Below are positions 26,192 through 34,160 of a DNA stretch of 64,000 bases, piece by piece; the stretch's first letter is position 1; every line of letters begins with the position of its first letter. This DNA is from DASVTU01 sp036387415 (GTDB lineage Bacteria; Acidobacteriota; Blastocatellia; Pyrinomonadales; Pyrinomonadaceae), in contig DASVTU010000019.1 in the NCBI GenBank assembly GCA_036387415.1, forward strand, positions 124,001 through 188,000. The letters are read 5' to 3'. The notes beneath the pieces are model-generated. The model saw only the letters and a program-made list of their open reading frames with translations, was not told where the DNA came from and did no database searches. Both the position numbers and the translations under genes were made by a program.

Positions 26192-27206
26192 CTTTGTCGT
26201 TCCTCTCGTCCAGTTCGATTTCAACCCACACAGGCCAATGGTCGGAGACGCTCAGACCGCGCGCCACGCCCCAACGTTTGACGCGTGCGCCGCGCATGAA
26301 AATCCAGTCCGCGTGGAGCCGCAAGAGTCCCGCGCGCCACGTTCCTGTTCCGTTGGGTAGCGGGGAAGTGTAGCCGTGCGATTCGAGAAGGCGGCGCGTC
26401 GCCGTGCGCGATTCGGAGCGGAGCGTGTTGTAGTCGCCGAGCAGCACGGACGGCTCGCCCGCGCTCAACTCACCCGCACGCGTAAGTATCGCTTCGTGTT
26501 GCGCGAGTTGTCCTTCGGTTCCGGTGTGCGGGTCGATGTGAGCGTTGAAGAGATGGAGAGTGCGTTCGCCGACCATGAACTTCGCGCCGAGCGCGAGACG
26601 CGGACGCCAAGCACATTCCGACCACGGGAGTTCCAGACGTTCGGCGTCAATCAACGGCACGCGACTCAGAAACGCGACGCCCGTATCGCCCGCTTCGTCT
26701 GCGCCGATGAGTTCTTCAAAATCGAGATACCACTGTTTCGATTTCTGTTCTTCTCCGGCGGGCACACGCATCGCCGCGCGTGCGTAGTGCATGCGGAGTT
26801 CGCGCGCCAGTTCGCGTGCGACGTGTCGGCCTCCGGCGCGTACCGTCTCGCGGTCGGCCTCCTGCAAAGCCACGATGTCGGCGGGCGGCATACGCTCCCC
26901 GTCGGAAAGAGCACGCGCCGCCTTCGAGATGTTGCGCGCAACCAATTGCGGGCGACGCGCGGGGCGTCGGATGCCGATGCGACGAAAGAGACTCCCCGTA
27001 ATCAGAAAGGAGCCGACGGCGTAGCGGATGTTGAAGGTCGTGACGACGATGCTTGAGGGAGATGGTGTAGGAACGTCAGGCGGGACGAAACTGCCGCGTT
27101 CGATGTCTGGTTGGGCATCACGCTCAAACGCGATGGATGGATGAGCCGTCAACGTCGTTACCTTTACGCAAGTCGCGCCGTCGTTGCACAATCGACGGCG
27201 ACGCAC
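26181..27206 (-). CDS. endonuclease/exonuclease/phosphatase-family protein
   Basis: Metal-dependent phosphodiesterase fold, 341 residues as drawn from GTG 27206. The conserved domain starts near residue 54 with VTTFNIRYA. Catalytic landmarks are ADIVALQEAD, FNAHIDPHTGTEGQ, LLGDYNTL and SDHWPVWVEI. The first ~50 residues are not conserved and the true start may be further in. The substrate is unclear, since the family includes nucleases, sphingomyelinases and lipid phosphatases. It is co-directional with, and overlaps, the RNA methyltransferase gene. Confidence 0.85.
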   Translation of the reverse strand: MRRRRLCNDGATCVKVTTLTAHPSIAFERDAQPDIERGSFVPPDVPTPSPSSIVVTTFNIRYAVGSFLITGSLFRRIGIRRPARRPQLVARNISKAARALSDGERMPPADIVALQEADRETVRAGGRHVARELARELRMHYARAAMRVPAGEEQKSKQWYLDFEELIGADEAGDTGVAFLSRVPLIDAERLELPWSECAWRPRLALGAKFMVGERTLHLFNAHIDPHTGTEGQLAQHEAILTRAGELSAGEPSVLLGDYNTLRSESRTATRRLLESHGYTSPLPNGTGTWRAGLLRLHADWIFMRGARVKRWGVARGLSVSDHWPVWVEIELDERNDKVES

Positions 27207-27236
27207 GGGAATGTTTCGAGCGAAAGGTGATTATAG

Positions 27237-27620
27237 ATGAAGACACGCGTCATCGCCGCTGTGGACGACATGATTTTTGCCGCCAAGATTCGCGGCACGG
27301 CGGAGCAGGTTGGAGTGTGTGTCGATTTCGTGCGGAGCGTCGAAGCACTCATCGAAGCGGCCGGAAGGACGGATGCGTCCGCGCCCGTCATCATCGTTGA
27401 CCTCCAGACGCAACGTCTCGACCCCTTCGCCGTCGCTGAACGCGTGAAGGCCGACGGGCAATTGCGCGCCGCGCCGCTCGTGGGTTTCTTCTCACACGTC
27501 GAGACCGAACTGCAACGACGCGCACGCGCGGCGGGCTTCGACCATGTGCTTCCGCGCTCAGCGTTTACAAAACGACTGCCGGAAATTCTACAGGGTAACT
27601 TCGTGGTTTCATCCGAATGA
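27237..27620 (+). CDS. stand-alone response-regulator receiver-like protein
   Basis: A 127-residue single domain with a CheY-like layout: acidic pair in AAVDDM (residues 10-11), putative phosphoacceptor Asp in IIVDLQ near 60, a Ser in the Thr/Ser position (GFFSHV), and a Lys near 110. The motifs are weak, so it could be a pseudo-receiver. No output domain follows. Its stop overlaps the next small membrane protein gene by four bases, suggesting the pair acts together. Confidence 0.65.
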   Translation: MKTRVIAAVDDMIFAAKIRGTAEQVGVCVDFVRSVEALIEAAGRTDASAPVIIVDLQTQRLDPFAVAERVKADGQLRAAPLVGFFSHVETELQRRARAAGFDHVLPRSAFTKRLPEILQGNFVVSSE

Positions 27621-27886
27621 AGGCGTGGAAAACTCTCTGGCTGTTGCTGTCGGTCGCTTCGTTTCTGTTGGGGCTGGCTTTGCTCCTGCTCGCCGTATTC
27701 GACTACAAGTTGAAGAATCCCGAAGACAAGTTGTGTTGCACGCATCTTCTGTCTTGCTACCCTTGCGCCGAACCTCTCCCGCCTGCTTATGTATGGCTGT
27801 TCGTCGGCGTCGTCCTCATGCTTGTGTGTGTCGCTTTTCTGCTTCTGTCCCGTTTGCGCGGGATGCAGGACGAATCTGAACGCTGA
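27617..27886 (+). CDS. small two-helix membrane protein, unknown function
   Basis: An 89-residue protein with membrane helices at about 5-27 and 58-80 and a short loop with four Cys residues (CC, C, C) between them. The overlap with the receiver-like gene (ATGA) and the strong terminator 30 bases later support a real two-gene unit. I do not recognise the family. The Cys-rich loop might bind metal or form disulfides, which is speculation. Confidence 0.65.
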   Translation: MKAWKTLWLLLSVASFLLGLALLLLAVFDYKLKNPEDKLCCTHLLSCYPCAEPLPPAYVWLFVGVVLMLVCVAFLLLSRLRGMQDESER

Positions 27887-27917
27887 TTTTGCATCGCACA
27901 TCGACGGATAAAATTGA

Positions 27918-27960
27918 GAAAACGAAGGCCGCATGGAATAACCGTGCGGCCTTCGTTTTC
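27918..27960. terminator. perfect 16-bp bidirectional terminator
   Basis: GAAAACGAAGGCCGCA (27918-27933) is exactly complementary to 27945-27960, with an 11-base loop. A-runs and T-runs flank the GC core on both strands. It separates the convergent small membrane protein and DAHP synthase genes. Confidence 0.9.
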
Positions 27961-27992
27961 TCTATGGTGTCGAACGTCGTGCCTTTGAAGCG

Positions 27993-29012
27993 TCAACCGA
28001 CGGGCGCGGGCGCGATGACTTCGTGAATCGCGCGTACTTCGGTAACGAGTTGTTCATATTGTTCGAGCGTCAGGGCTTGCGCGCCGTCGGAGAGAGCGCG
28101 TTCGGGTTGGTCGTGAACTTCGACGATGAGGCCGTCGGCACCGACGGCGACGCCAGCGCGTGCGAGCGGCGTGACCATGTAATTCTTGCCCGTGCCATGC
28201 GACGGGTCGACCACGACGGGCAGGTGCGACAGACGACGCACCGCCGGAATCGCCGCGAGGTCGAGCGTGTTGCGCGTGTGTTGCGCGAAAGTGCGGATGC
28301 CGCGCTCGCACAGGATAAGATGATAATTGCCCTCGGCCATGATGTATTCAGCAGCCAGCAGCCATTCATCCAGCGTCGCGGACAAGCCTCGTTTGAGCAT
28401 GACGGGCAACGACGAGCGCCCGACCCGTCGCAGCAGAGAGAAGTTCTGCATGTTGCGCGCGCCGATTTGAATCATGTCGGCATATCGTTCCACCAAATCT
28501 ACGCCGTGTTCGTCCATCGCTTCGGTAATGATTTTCAAACCATACGTCTCGCGCACTTCGGCCAAAATTTTCAAGCCTTCTTCGCCGAGACCCTGAAACG
28601 CGTACGGCGACGTGCGCGGCTTGAAGGCTCCGCCGCGAAAGAAACGCGCGCCGCTTCGCCTCACCGTCTCCGCGATAGCGAATGCTTGCGCGCGGCTTTC
28701 GATGGCGCAAGGGCCGGCCATGATGGCGAGTTCGTCGCCGCCGACAGTAGCATCGCCGACGCGCACCACCGTCTTTTCCGGTCGCAGGTCGAGCGAGATG
28801 AGTTTGTAAGGTTTGCTGACGCGTATCGCTTCGGCGACGCCGGGCAAATTCTCAAAACGCGACGGGTCAACCGCGCCTTGATTGCCCGTGATGCCGATGG
28901 CCGTGCGCGTCGCTCCCGGCAGAGGATGAGCGCGATAGCCCAACTCTGTCACCACACGCACAACCTCCTCCACTTCATTCTCGGTCGCGTCCGTCTTCAT
29001 AACGATTAACAT
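27993..29012 (-). CDS. aroF: 3-deoxy-7-phosphoheptulonate synthase (DAHP synthase)
   Basis: First enzyme of the shikimate pathway, condensing phosphoenolpyruvate with erythrose 4-phosphate. It is 339 residues, the single-domain-plus-N-terminal-module class. Residues 1-70 form the small ferredoxin-like regulatory domain typical of the Thermotoga-type enzyme. The barrel shows AGPCAIES, FFRGGAFKPRTSPYAFQG, QIGARNMQN, LKRG, LCERGIRTF and DPSHGTG. Feedback control through the N-terminal domain is plausible from the family. No other aromatic-pathway gene is nearby. Confidence 0.95.
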   Translation of the reverse strand: MLIVMKTDATENEVEEVVRVVTELGYRAHPLPGATRTAIGITGNQGAVDPSRFENLPGVAEAIRVSKPYKLISLDLRPEKTVVRVGDATVGGDELAIMAGPCAIESRAQAFAIAETVRRSGARFFRGGAFKPRTSPYAFQGLGEEGLKILAEVRETYGLKIITEAMDEHGVDLVERYADMIQIGARNMQNFSLLRRVGRSSLPVMLKRGLSATLDEWLLAAEYIMAEGNYHLILCERGIRTFAQHTRNTLDLAAIPAVRRLSHLPVVVDPSHGTGKNYMVTPLARAGVAVGADGLIVEVHDQPERALSDGAQALTLEQYEQLVTEVRAIHEVIAPAPVG

Positions 29013-29120
29013 AATTTCCTCTCAATCAACCACCGCTTCATCTTTACCAACTTGTCATTTTTCATTCGGCGCGGGTAGGTTTTCATTAGCACTATACGAA
29101 CCGCGTTTCGCAAAAGTACG

Positions 29121-29141
29121 GCGAAAGTATGCGACTTTCGC
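29121..29141 (-). terminator. possible terminator downstream of argS
   Basis: GCGAAAGT (29121-29128) pairs exactly with ACTTTCGC (29134-29141) around a 5-base loop. On the - strand a short T-run (CTTTT) follows a few bases later. It lies about 36 bases past the argS stop. Confidence 0.4.
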
Positions 29142-29176
29142 GCCGCGCGTATGCCGACGGCGAAACATGTCGCCGC

Positions 29177-31291
29177 TTACATGCGTTCGGGAACAGAGAT
29201 GCCGAGCGTCGAAAGCGCGTCGGTCAGTTGTCGTCTGACAAAATTGGCAATCGTGATGAGCGCCGCGCGTCGCGTCGGGTCTTCTTCGGCGATAATCCGG
29301 TGGCGGTGATAGAAAAGGTTGAAGGCGCGCGCCAGTTGAAACGCATACTTGGCGAGATGTGCGGGTTCGACCTGCGTGGCTGATTGTGCGTTCACTTCGT
29401 CGAGCCGCGCCGCCAACATCACCAGCGACCAGAGTTCGTCGCCGTCTGCACCGTCGAGCACGCGACGAATCTCTGCCACGCCGTCCTCATCGCCCGTCGC
29501 GGCGCTCAACAATTCAAACGCGCTTGCGACCGCCGTCTCGTCCAATTTCCGAAAGATGGAATTGGCGCGCACGGCGGCATACTGGCAGTAAGGCCCCGTC
29601 TCGCCTTCAAATGAAAGCGCCTCCTTGAAGTCGAAAACAATCATGGAATTGCGCGTCCACTTCAGAAGAAAATAGCGCAAAGCGCCGATAGCGATAGCGT
29701 GTGCCGTCTGGCGTCGCTCGACGTCGGAGAGGTCTGGATGCCGCGACGCGACTTCGTTGAGCGCGCCTGCTTCAAGTCGGTCAATCAAATCGTCGGCCTT
29801 GACTCCGAGCCCACGCCGCCCACTCATTTCGACAAACGGACGCGCCTTATCCTCCGCGCTCAACTCGATGCCCAACTCCTCGCACGCCGCCGGAGAGAGC
29901 GCCACCATCTCGTAAGAGACGTGCACGCTCGCATCTTCTCCTGCTTCCGGCACGATGGCCGCGACGCCGCGACGGACAACCTCCTGCGGATACGACTGTC
30001 GTGTGTCAATCACGTTATAGACACGCTTCGCGCCTCCGAAATGCGGCGGCGCGTTTGTGTCTGCGCCGTCTGCGGGCGCGACGGCGGTCGTCATCCAAAC
30101 GGTGCGCCCGTCTTCGTAGACGCGAAAGGGTCGATAGAAAAAGTCTAGATGAACTTGTCCGAGTTTCCAGAGTTGATAGGCGATGTCTTTGCCCGTGTAG
30201 GTAATCGTGCCATTCGAGCGGACGAGAATCTTATCGGCTTCGTGCTCGTCGGTGCTGGCGTGCGTGTCCATCGGCATTACCCAACAACCCGCGCTACGCC
30301 CTTCGGTTTCGTAACGGATAGCGCCCGTTTTCTTAATCTGCTCGAACGCGTAATCCCACAGGAAATGCAGAATCTCAGATTCGCGCGGCAAGAGGTCGTA
30401 ACGAATGCTGAGACGCTCCATCGTGTCGAGATGACAATTGACGATGCGCGTGGCGACGTAATCTGCGAGTTCAGCCGTCGGGTTATCGCCCGCTTCGATG
30501 GCATGCAGCGTGTCGGCGCGAAGTTGTTTGCGCTCCGGCAACTCCTTCGCTTCCGGGTCGCCGTCGCGGTAAAAGAGGCCGACGCGCGCATACAAATCCC
30601 AACAGTAATAGTCGAACGGACGGTCGGGCGTGAGCGACGCATCGAGCGCACGCACATCTGCCAGCGTCATCTGTTCGAGATGCATAAAGCCGACCACGAC
30701 ATCCGCCACTTGCACGCCCGTGTTGTCGATATAGTTTTGCACGTCAACGCGCTCGCCCGTCGCGCGTAGCACGCGGACAAACGTGTCGCCCAAGACAGCG
30801 TTGCGGACGTGACCGATGTGCGCCGCCTTGTTCGGATTGATGCTCGTATGTTCAACGACGCACTTCGTCGCTGCGCCCGCCGCAGCGACGGAACCACGCG
30901 TACCGACGTTTGAATCAAGAGCTTTCTCAACCGATGCCGAATCAGCATTCTTTGCAAACGCTTCGTCTTCTGCCGCGACGCGCGTGAGCAGTTTGGCACG
31001 GTCGTAAAAAACGTTGAGATACCCCGCGCCCGCCACCTCGACGCGCGCCACGTCGGCGTCGGACTGAAGCGCCAACTGCAACTCCTCTGCAATCCGGCGC
31101 GGCGGCTGCTTCTCTCCGGTCGCCGCCTTGATGCGCTTCGCCAACTCGAACGCGACGGGGAAGGCCAAATCGCCGAGTTCCGTGCGCGGCGGAATCTCTG
31201 CGCTGACCTGTGCGAGCGCGATGCCGAACCGTTCTTCCGCCGTTGCGCGCACGCGCTCGCGCAATCTCTCCTGCAAATCAATCAACTTCAA
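29177..31291 (-). CDS. argS: arginyl-tRNA synthetase
   Basis: Class I aminoacyl-tRNA synthetase, 704 residues, longer than the usual 550-600. The N-terminal Add1 tRNA-binding domain is present (to about residue 110). The HIGH motif is seen in NPNKAAHIGHVRNAVLGD, and the second signature appears as MSGRRG, the usual degenerate KMSKS of this enzyme. The C-terminal DALR anticodon-binding domain has YCQYAAVRANSIFRK and FNLFYHRHRI. Extra length lies in inserts around 110-140 and in the catalytic region near 400-430. It is an essential housekeeping gene and appears monocistronic. Confidence 0.96.
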   Translation of the reverse strand: MKLIDLQERLRERVRATAEERFGIALAQVSAEIPPRTELGDLAFPVAFELAKRIKAATGEKQPPRRIAEELQLALQSDADVARVEVAGAGYLNVFYDRAKLLTRVAAEDEAFAKNADSASVEKALDSNVGTRGSVAAAGAATKCVVEHTSINPNKAAHIGHVRNAVLGDTFVRVLRATGERVDVQNYIDNTGVQVADVVVGFMHLEQMTLADVRALDASLTPDRPFDYYCWDLYARVGLFYRDGDPEAKELPERKQLRADTLHAIEAGDNPTAELADYVATRIVNCHLDTMERLSIRYDLLPRESEILHFLWDYAFEQIKKTGAIRYETEGRSAGCWVMPMDTHASTDEHEADKILVRSNGTITYTGKDIAYQLWKLGQVHLDFFYRPFRVYEDGRTVWMTTAVAPADGADTNAPPHFGGAKRVYNVIDTRQSYPQEVVRRGVAAIVPEAGEDASVHVSYEMVALSPAACEELGIELSAEDKARPFVEMSGRRGLGVKADDLIDRLEAGALNEVASRHPDLSDVERRQTAHAIAIGALRYFLLKWTRNSMIVFDFKEALSFEGETGPYCQYAAVRANSIFRKLDETAVASAFELLSAATGDEDGVAEIRRVLDGADGDELWSLVMLAARLDEVNAQSATQVEPAHLAKYAFQLARAFNLFYHRHRIIAEEDPTRRAALITIANFVRRQLTDALSTLGISVPERM

Positions 31292-31425
31292 AGATGTCTC
31301 AATCCTTTTCGTCCCGCGATAAAATTAACGAAAATCTTTTCTGCTTTGCGTAAGTATCCGCCGTGCAAACGACGAAGTATAGCGCAGCGCGTTTGCGCGA
31401 CGCCAACCGTCGCGGACGCCTCTGC

Positions 31426-31456
31426 TTGACATCGCCGTATCGCGCTCTGCTACCAT
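31426..31456 (+). promoter_or_regulatory. sigma70-like promoter for the sirtuin-larC unit
   Basis: A perfect -35 TTGACA (31426-31431), then 19 bases, then TACCAT (31451-31456) preceded by TG at the extended -10 position. The predicted start lies near 31463, just before ATG 31471. The spacer is two bases longer than ideal. Confidence 0.45.
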
Positions 31457-31470
31457 CGCGTTTTATCCGT

Positions 31471-32211
31471 ATGCGAGCCAACGCGCCAACCACAATGTCG
31501 GAAAATTTGCGTCGTCGGATGGAAACGGCGCGGAGCGTCTTTGTGTTGACGGGCGCGGGCGTCTCTGCGGAGAGCGGTGTGCCGACATTTCGCGGCGGTG
31601 GCGGCACGACGGTCTGGAAAGGCATGCCCTTCGATGTCATTTCGTCTGCCGCGATGGTCAAGCGCGATTTGGCGGCGGTCTGGGAGTGGTTCGATTATCG
31701 TCGCGGCTTGCTCGAAAATTTATCTCCCAATCCGGCGCACACGACGCTTGCACACTGGCAACAACGCTTCCCGAATTTTACGCTGGCGACGCAGAACATC
31801 GACGGGCTACATGACGCCGCAGGCTCGCGCGACGTGCTCGAACTCCACGGCAACGTCTGGCGCGCACGTTGCAGCCATTGCGCCGCCCGACGCGATTTGC
31901 GCGCGGATGATACGGGCGAACGTCCGCCTGTCTGTCGCGTGTGTGGCGGTGTGATGCGACCCGACGTGGTGCTGTTTGGAGAAGTGCTGCCGGAAGGCGT
32001 CTTCGAGCGCGCGGCAGAACGTGCGAGCGAGTGCGATTTATGTTTTGTCATCGGCACATCGGCGCTCGTCTATCCGGCGATGCGTCTGCCGGAAATCGCG
32101 CGGCTCGCGGGAGCGTTTCTGGTTGAAATCAATCCTGAACGAACACATTTTTCCGATTCGTGCGATGAGGTCATACAAGGACGTGCAGGCGAAGTCCTGT
32201 CGCAAACGTGA
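31471..32211 (+). CDS. cobB: NAD-dependent protein deacylase (sirtuin)
   Basis: Removes acyl groups from lysine using NAD. It is 246 residues from ATG 31471 (ATG 31495 is equally possible). Signatures: TGAGVSAESGVPTFRG, the catalytic His in TQNIDGLH...LELHGN, zinc ligands CSHC and CRVC, and GTSALVYPA. The class III acyl-pocket motif Tyr-x-x-Arg reads F-D-Y-R here, so Arg is kept but Tyr is Phe. That might shift preference away from succinyl or malonyl groups (inference). The stop overlaps the larC start. Confidence 0.93.
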   Translation: MRANAPTTMSENLRRRMETARSVFVLTGAGVSAESGVPTFRGGGGTTVWKGMPFDVISSAAMVKRDLAAVWEWFDYRRGLLENLSPNPAHTTLAHWQQRFPNFTLATQNIDGLHDAAGSRDVLELHGNVWRARCSHCAARRDLRADDTGERPPVCRVCGGVMRPDVVLFGEVLPEGVFERAAERASECDLCFVIGTSALVYPAMRLPEIARLAGAFLVEINPERTHFSDSCDEVIQGRAGEVLSQT

Positions 32212-33401
32212 TGCGTCTTCTTTACTTTGATTGTTTCGCCGGAGCGAGCGGCGATATGTTGCTCGGCGCGTTGGTCGGCGCAGGGGCGGACGCGCGTGCG
32301 CTGGTGGAACGACTCGCGTTGCTCGACGTGTCGGGCTACGAAGTTCGTTTTGAAGAAGTTGACCGTTCGGGCATCGGCGCGATGCGCGCGCACGTCCATA
32401 CGGAGGAACAGCACCATCATAGACATCTCTCGGACATCCGACGCATCATCGAAGGCTCGCGTCTGAGCGAGGGCGTCAAGCGACGCGCTTCGGCCATCTT
32501 CACACGACTGGCGGAAGCCGAAGCGCGTGTGCACAACATCGAGGTCGAGCGCGTACACTTCCATGAGGTCGGCGCGCTCGATGCTATCGTCGATGTGGTG
32601 GGCGCGTGCATTGGTTTTGAACTTCTGGGCGTGGAGCGTTTCGCGTGTTCGGCGTTGCATGTCGGGAGCGGCATGGTAGAGATGGCGCACGGGCGGTTTC
32701 CTGTACCGCCGCCCGCCGTCGTGGAATTGCTACGCGATGTGCCCGTCTATGCGACGGAGATTCGTGGCGAACTGGTGACGCCGACGGGCGCGGCTATCAT
32801 CAGCACGGTCTGCGACTCTTACGGCGCGTTGCCGCCGATGCGCGTCGAGCGGACGGGCTACGGCGCGGGAACGCGCGAGTATGAGCGTTTTCCTAATGTG
32901 TTGCGCTTGATGATTGGCGAAGTAGATAAGAGTGCTGCTGTTGAAAAGCTGTTCGTCGTTGAGACGAATCTTGATGATGCGTCGCCGCAGATTGTCGGTC
33001 ATGTGATGGAGCGAGCGTTGGGCGGGGGTGCGCTCGATTGTTATTTCACGCCAGTACAAATGAAGAAGAATCGTCCGGGCGTGCTGGTGTCGATTTTGTG
33101 CAGGCCGCAGGAGCGCGAAGCGATGTACGCGTTGCTGTTCAACGAGACGACGACGCTCGGCGTACGTTCTTATGAGGTGGAGCGACGCGCGCTTGAGCGT
33201 GAGTTCGTGGCGGTCGAGACGGAGTTCGGCGTGATTGATGTTAAGGTGGCGCGGCTGGACGGACGCGTCAACGTCGCCGAACCGGAATACGAACAATGCC
33301 GCGCGGCGGCGGAACGGGCGCAGATGCCTCTGCGTATCATCGAAGCGGCGGCGCGTGCGGCTTTCGCGCGTGCCCAAACGAAGAAGGAAACTACGGAGTA
33401 G
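32211..33401 (+). CDS. larC: nickel pincer cofactor biosynthesis protein LarC
   Basis: LarC/DUF111 protein, 396 residues from ATG 32211, which overlaps the sirtuin stop. Family marks: YFDCFAGASGDMLLGAL at the N-terminus, the His-rich HHHRHLSDI, FHEVGALDAIVDVVG, ELVTPTGAAI, ETNLDD and MKKNRPG. LarC is known to insert nickel into the pyridinium-dithiocarboxylate pincer cofactor of lactate racemase and related enzymes. Neither LarB, LarE nor a LarA client is in this window, so the rest of the pathway must lie elsewhere. The protein is one uninterrupted chain rather than split C1/C2. Confidence 0.93.
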   Translation: MRLLYFDCFAGASGDMLLGALVGAGADARALVERLALLDVSGYEVRFEEVDRSGIGAMRAHVHTEEQHHHRHLSDIRRIIEGSRLSEGVKRRASAIFTRLAEAEARVHNIEVERVHFHEVGALDAIVDVVGACIGFELLGVERFACSALHVGSGMVEMAHGRFPVPPPAVVELLRDVPVYATEIRGELVTPTGAAIISTVCDSYGALPPMRVERTGYGAGTREYERFPNVLRLMIGEVDKSAAVEKLFVVETNLDDASPQIVGHVMERALGGGALDCYFTPVQMKKNRPGVLVSILCRPQEREAMYALLFNETTTLGVRSYEVERRALEREFVAVETEFGVIDVKVARLDGRVNVAEPEYEQCRAAAERAQMPLRIIEAAARAAFARAQTKKETTE

Positions 33402-33454
33402 CGCGTCGTCGTTTTCCAACGTGTCACGCGCTGATTGAGTGGGGTTGTCAAAAT

Positions 33455-34078
33455 ATGAGCACACGGTCTACCGCCATCGAAGCGGACGCAGAAGAATCGC
33501 CACAGACGCCGCAATTGGATGTGGAGAAAATTGCGCGCGGCGTGCGTCTGATTCTGGAAGGCATCGGCGAAGACCCGGAGCGCGCGGGTTTGCAGCGGAC
33601 GCCGCAACGCGTCGCGGAGATGTACGCGGAATTGACCGCCGGCATGCGCGAAGACCCGCACGCGCACGTCGTGCCCCTACCCGGCGATTCGCACGACGAA
33701 ATGGTCATCATCAAAGATATTCACATCGCTTCGATTTGCGAACATCATCTCGCGCCGTTCGTCGGTCGCTGCCACATCGCGTACATCCCTAAGAACGGTC
33801 GGATTCTCGGTCTGTCGAAACTGGCGCGGCTGGCCGAGACGTATGCGCGTCGTCTGCAAGTGCAGGAGCGTCTCACGTCTGAGATTGCCGACACGCTTTT
33901 CGATGGATTGAAGCCCGTCGGCGTGATGGTCGTGATGGAAGCGGAGCACACCTGCATGACGCTTCGCGGCGTCAAAAAACCGGGCGCGCTCACGATTACC
34001 TCCGCTCTTCGGGGCGGCTTCCGCAAAGACCCGCGCACGCGCGCCGAAGCGATGGCATTGATTAAGGGAAAAGAATAG
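33455..34078 (+). CDS. folE: GTP cyclohydrolase I
   Basis: Converts GTP to 7,8-dihydroneopterin triphosphate, the first step to folate. It is 207 residues from ATG 33455; the longer in-frame reading from 33296 overlaps larC and is not conserved. The zinc and catalytic residues are in SICEHHLAPF and EAEHTCMTLRGVKKPG; LGLSKLARLAETYARRLQVQERLT is the substrate-binding core. The N-terminal 20 residues are a variable tail. The gene follows larC by about 50 bases. Confidence 0.96.
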   Translation: MSTRSTAIEADAEESPQTPQLDVEKIARGVRLILEGIGEDPERAGLQRTPQRVAEMYAELTAGMREDPHAHVVPLPGDSHDEMVIIKDIHIASICEHHLAPFVGRCHIAYIPKNGRILGLSKLARLAETYARRLQVQERLTSEIADTLFDGLKPVGVMVVMEAEHTCMTLRGVKKPGALTITSALRGGFRKDPRTRAEAMALIKGKE

Positions 34079-34085
34079 GGGATTA

Positions 34086-34159
34086 GAGGAAAGAATGACG
34101 AAGGTGAATGTTAAATGATAAGCGGATAAAACCTATTCTTTCCATTCACCATTTACCGC
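34086..34159. repeat. heptamer-periodic imperfect inverted repeat (locus 3)
   Basis: Fills the folE-metG gap. The left arm is GGTGAAT, GTTAAAT, GATAAGC, GGATAAA in tandem (34103-34130); the right arm has CATTCAC, CATTTAC (about 34143-34156). About 15 of 20 positions are complementary. It ends immediately before the metG ATG, so it may affect initiation. Confidence 0.7.
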
Positions 34160-34160
34160 T

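Noticed and set aside
28023..29009. 328-codon open frame antisense to DAHP synthase
   Set aside because: The opposite strand carries a full-length DAHP synthase with all motifs.
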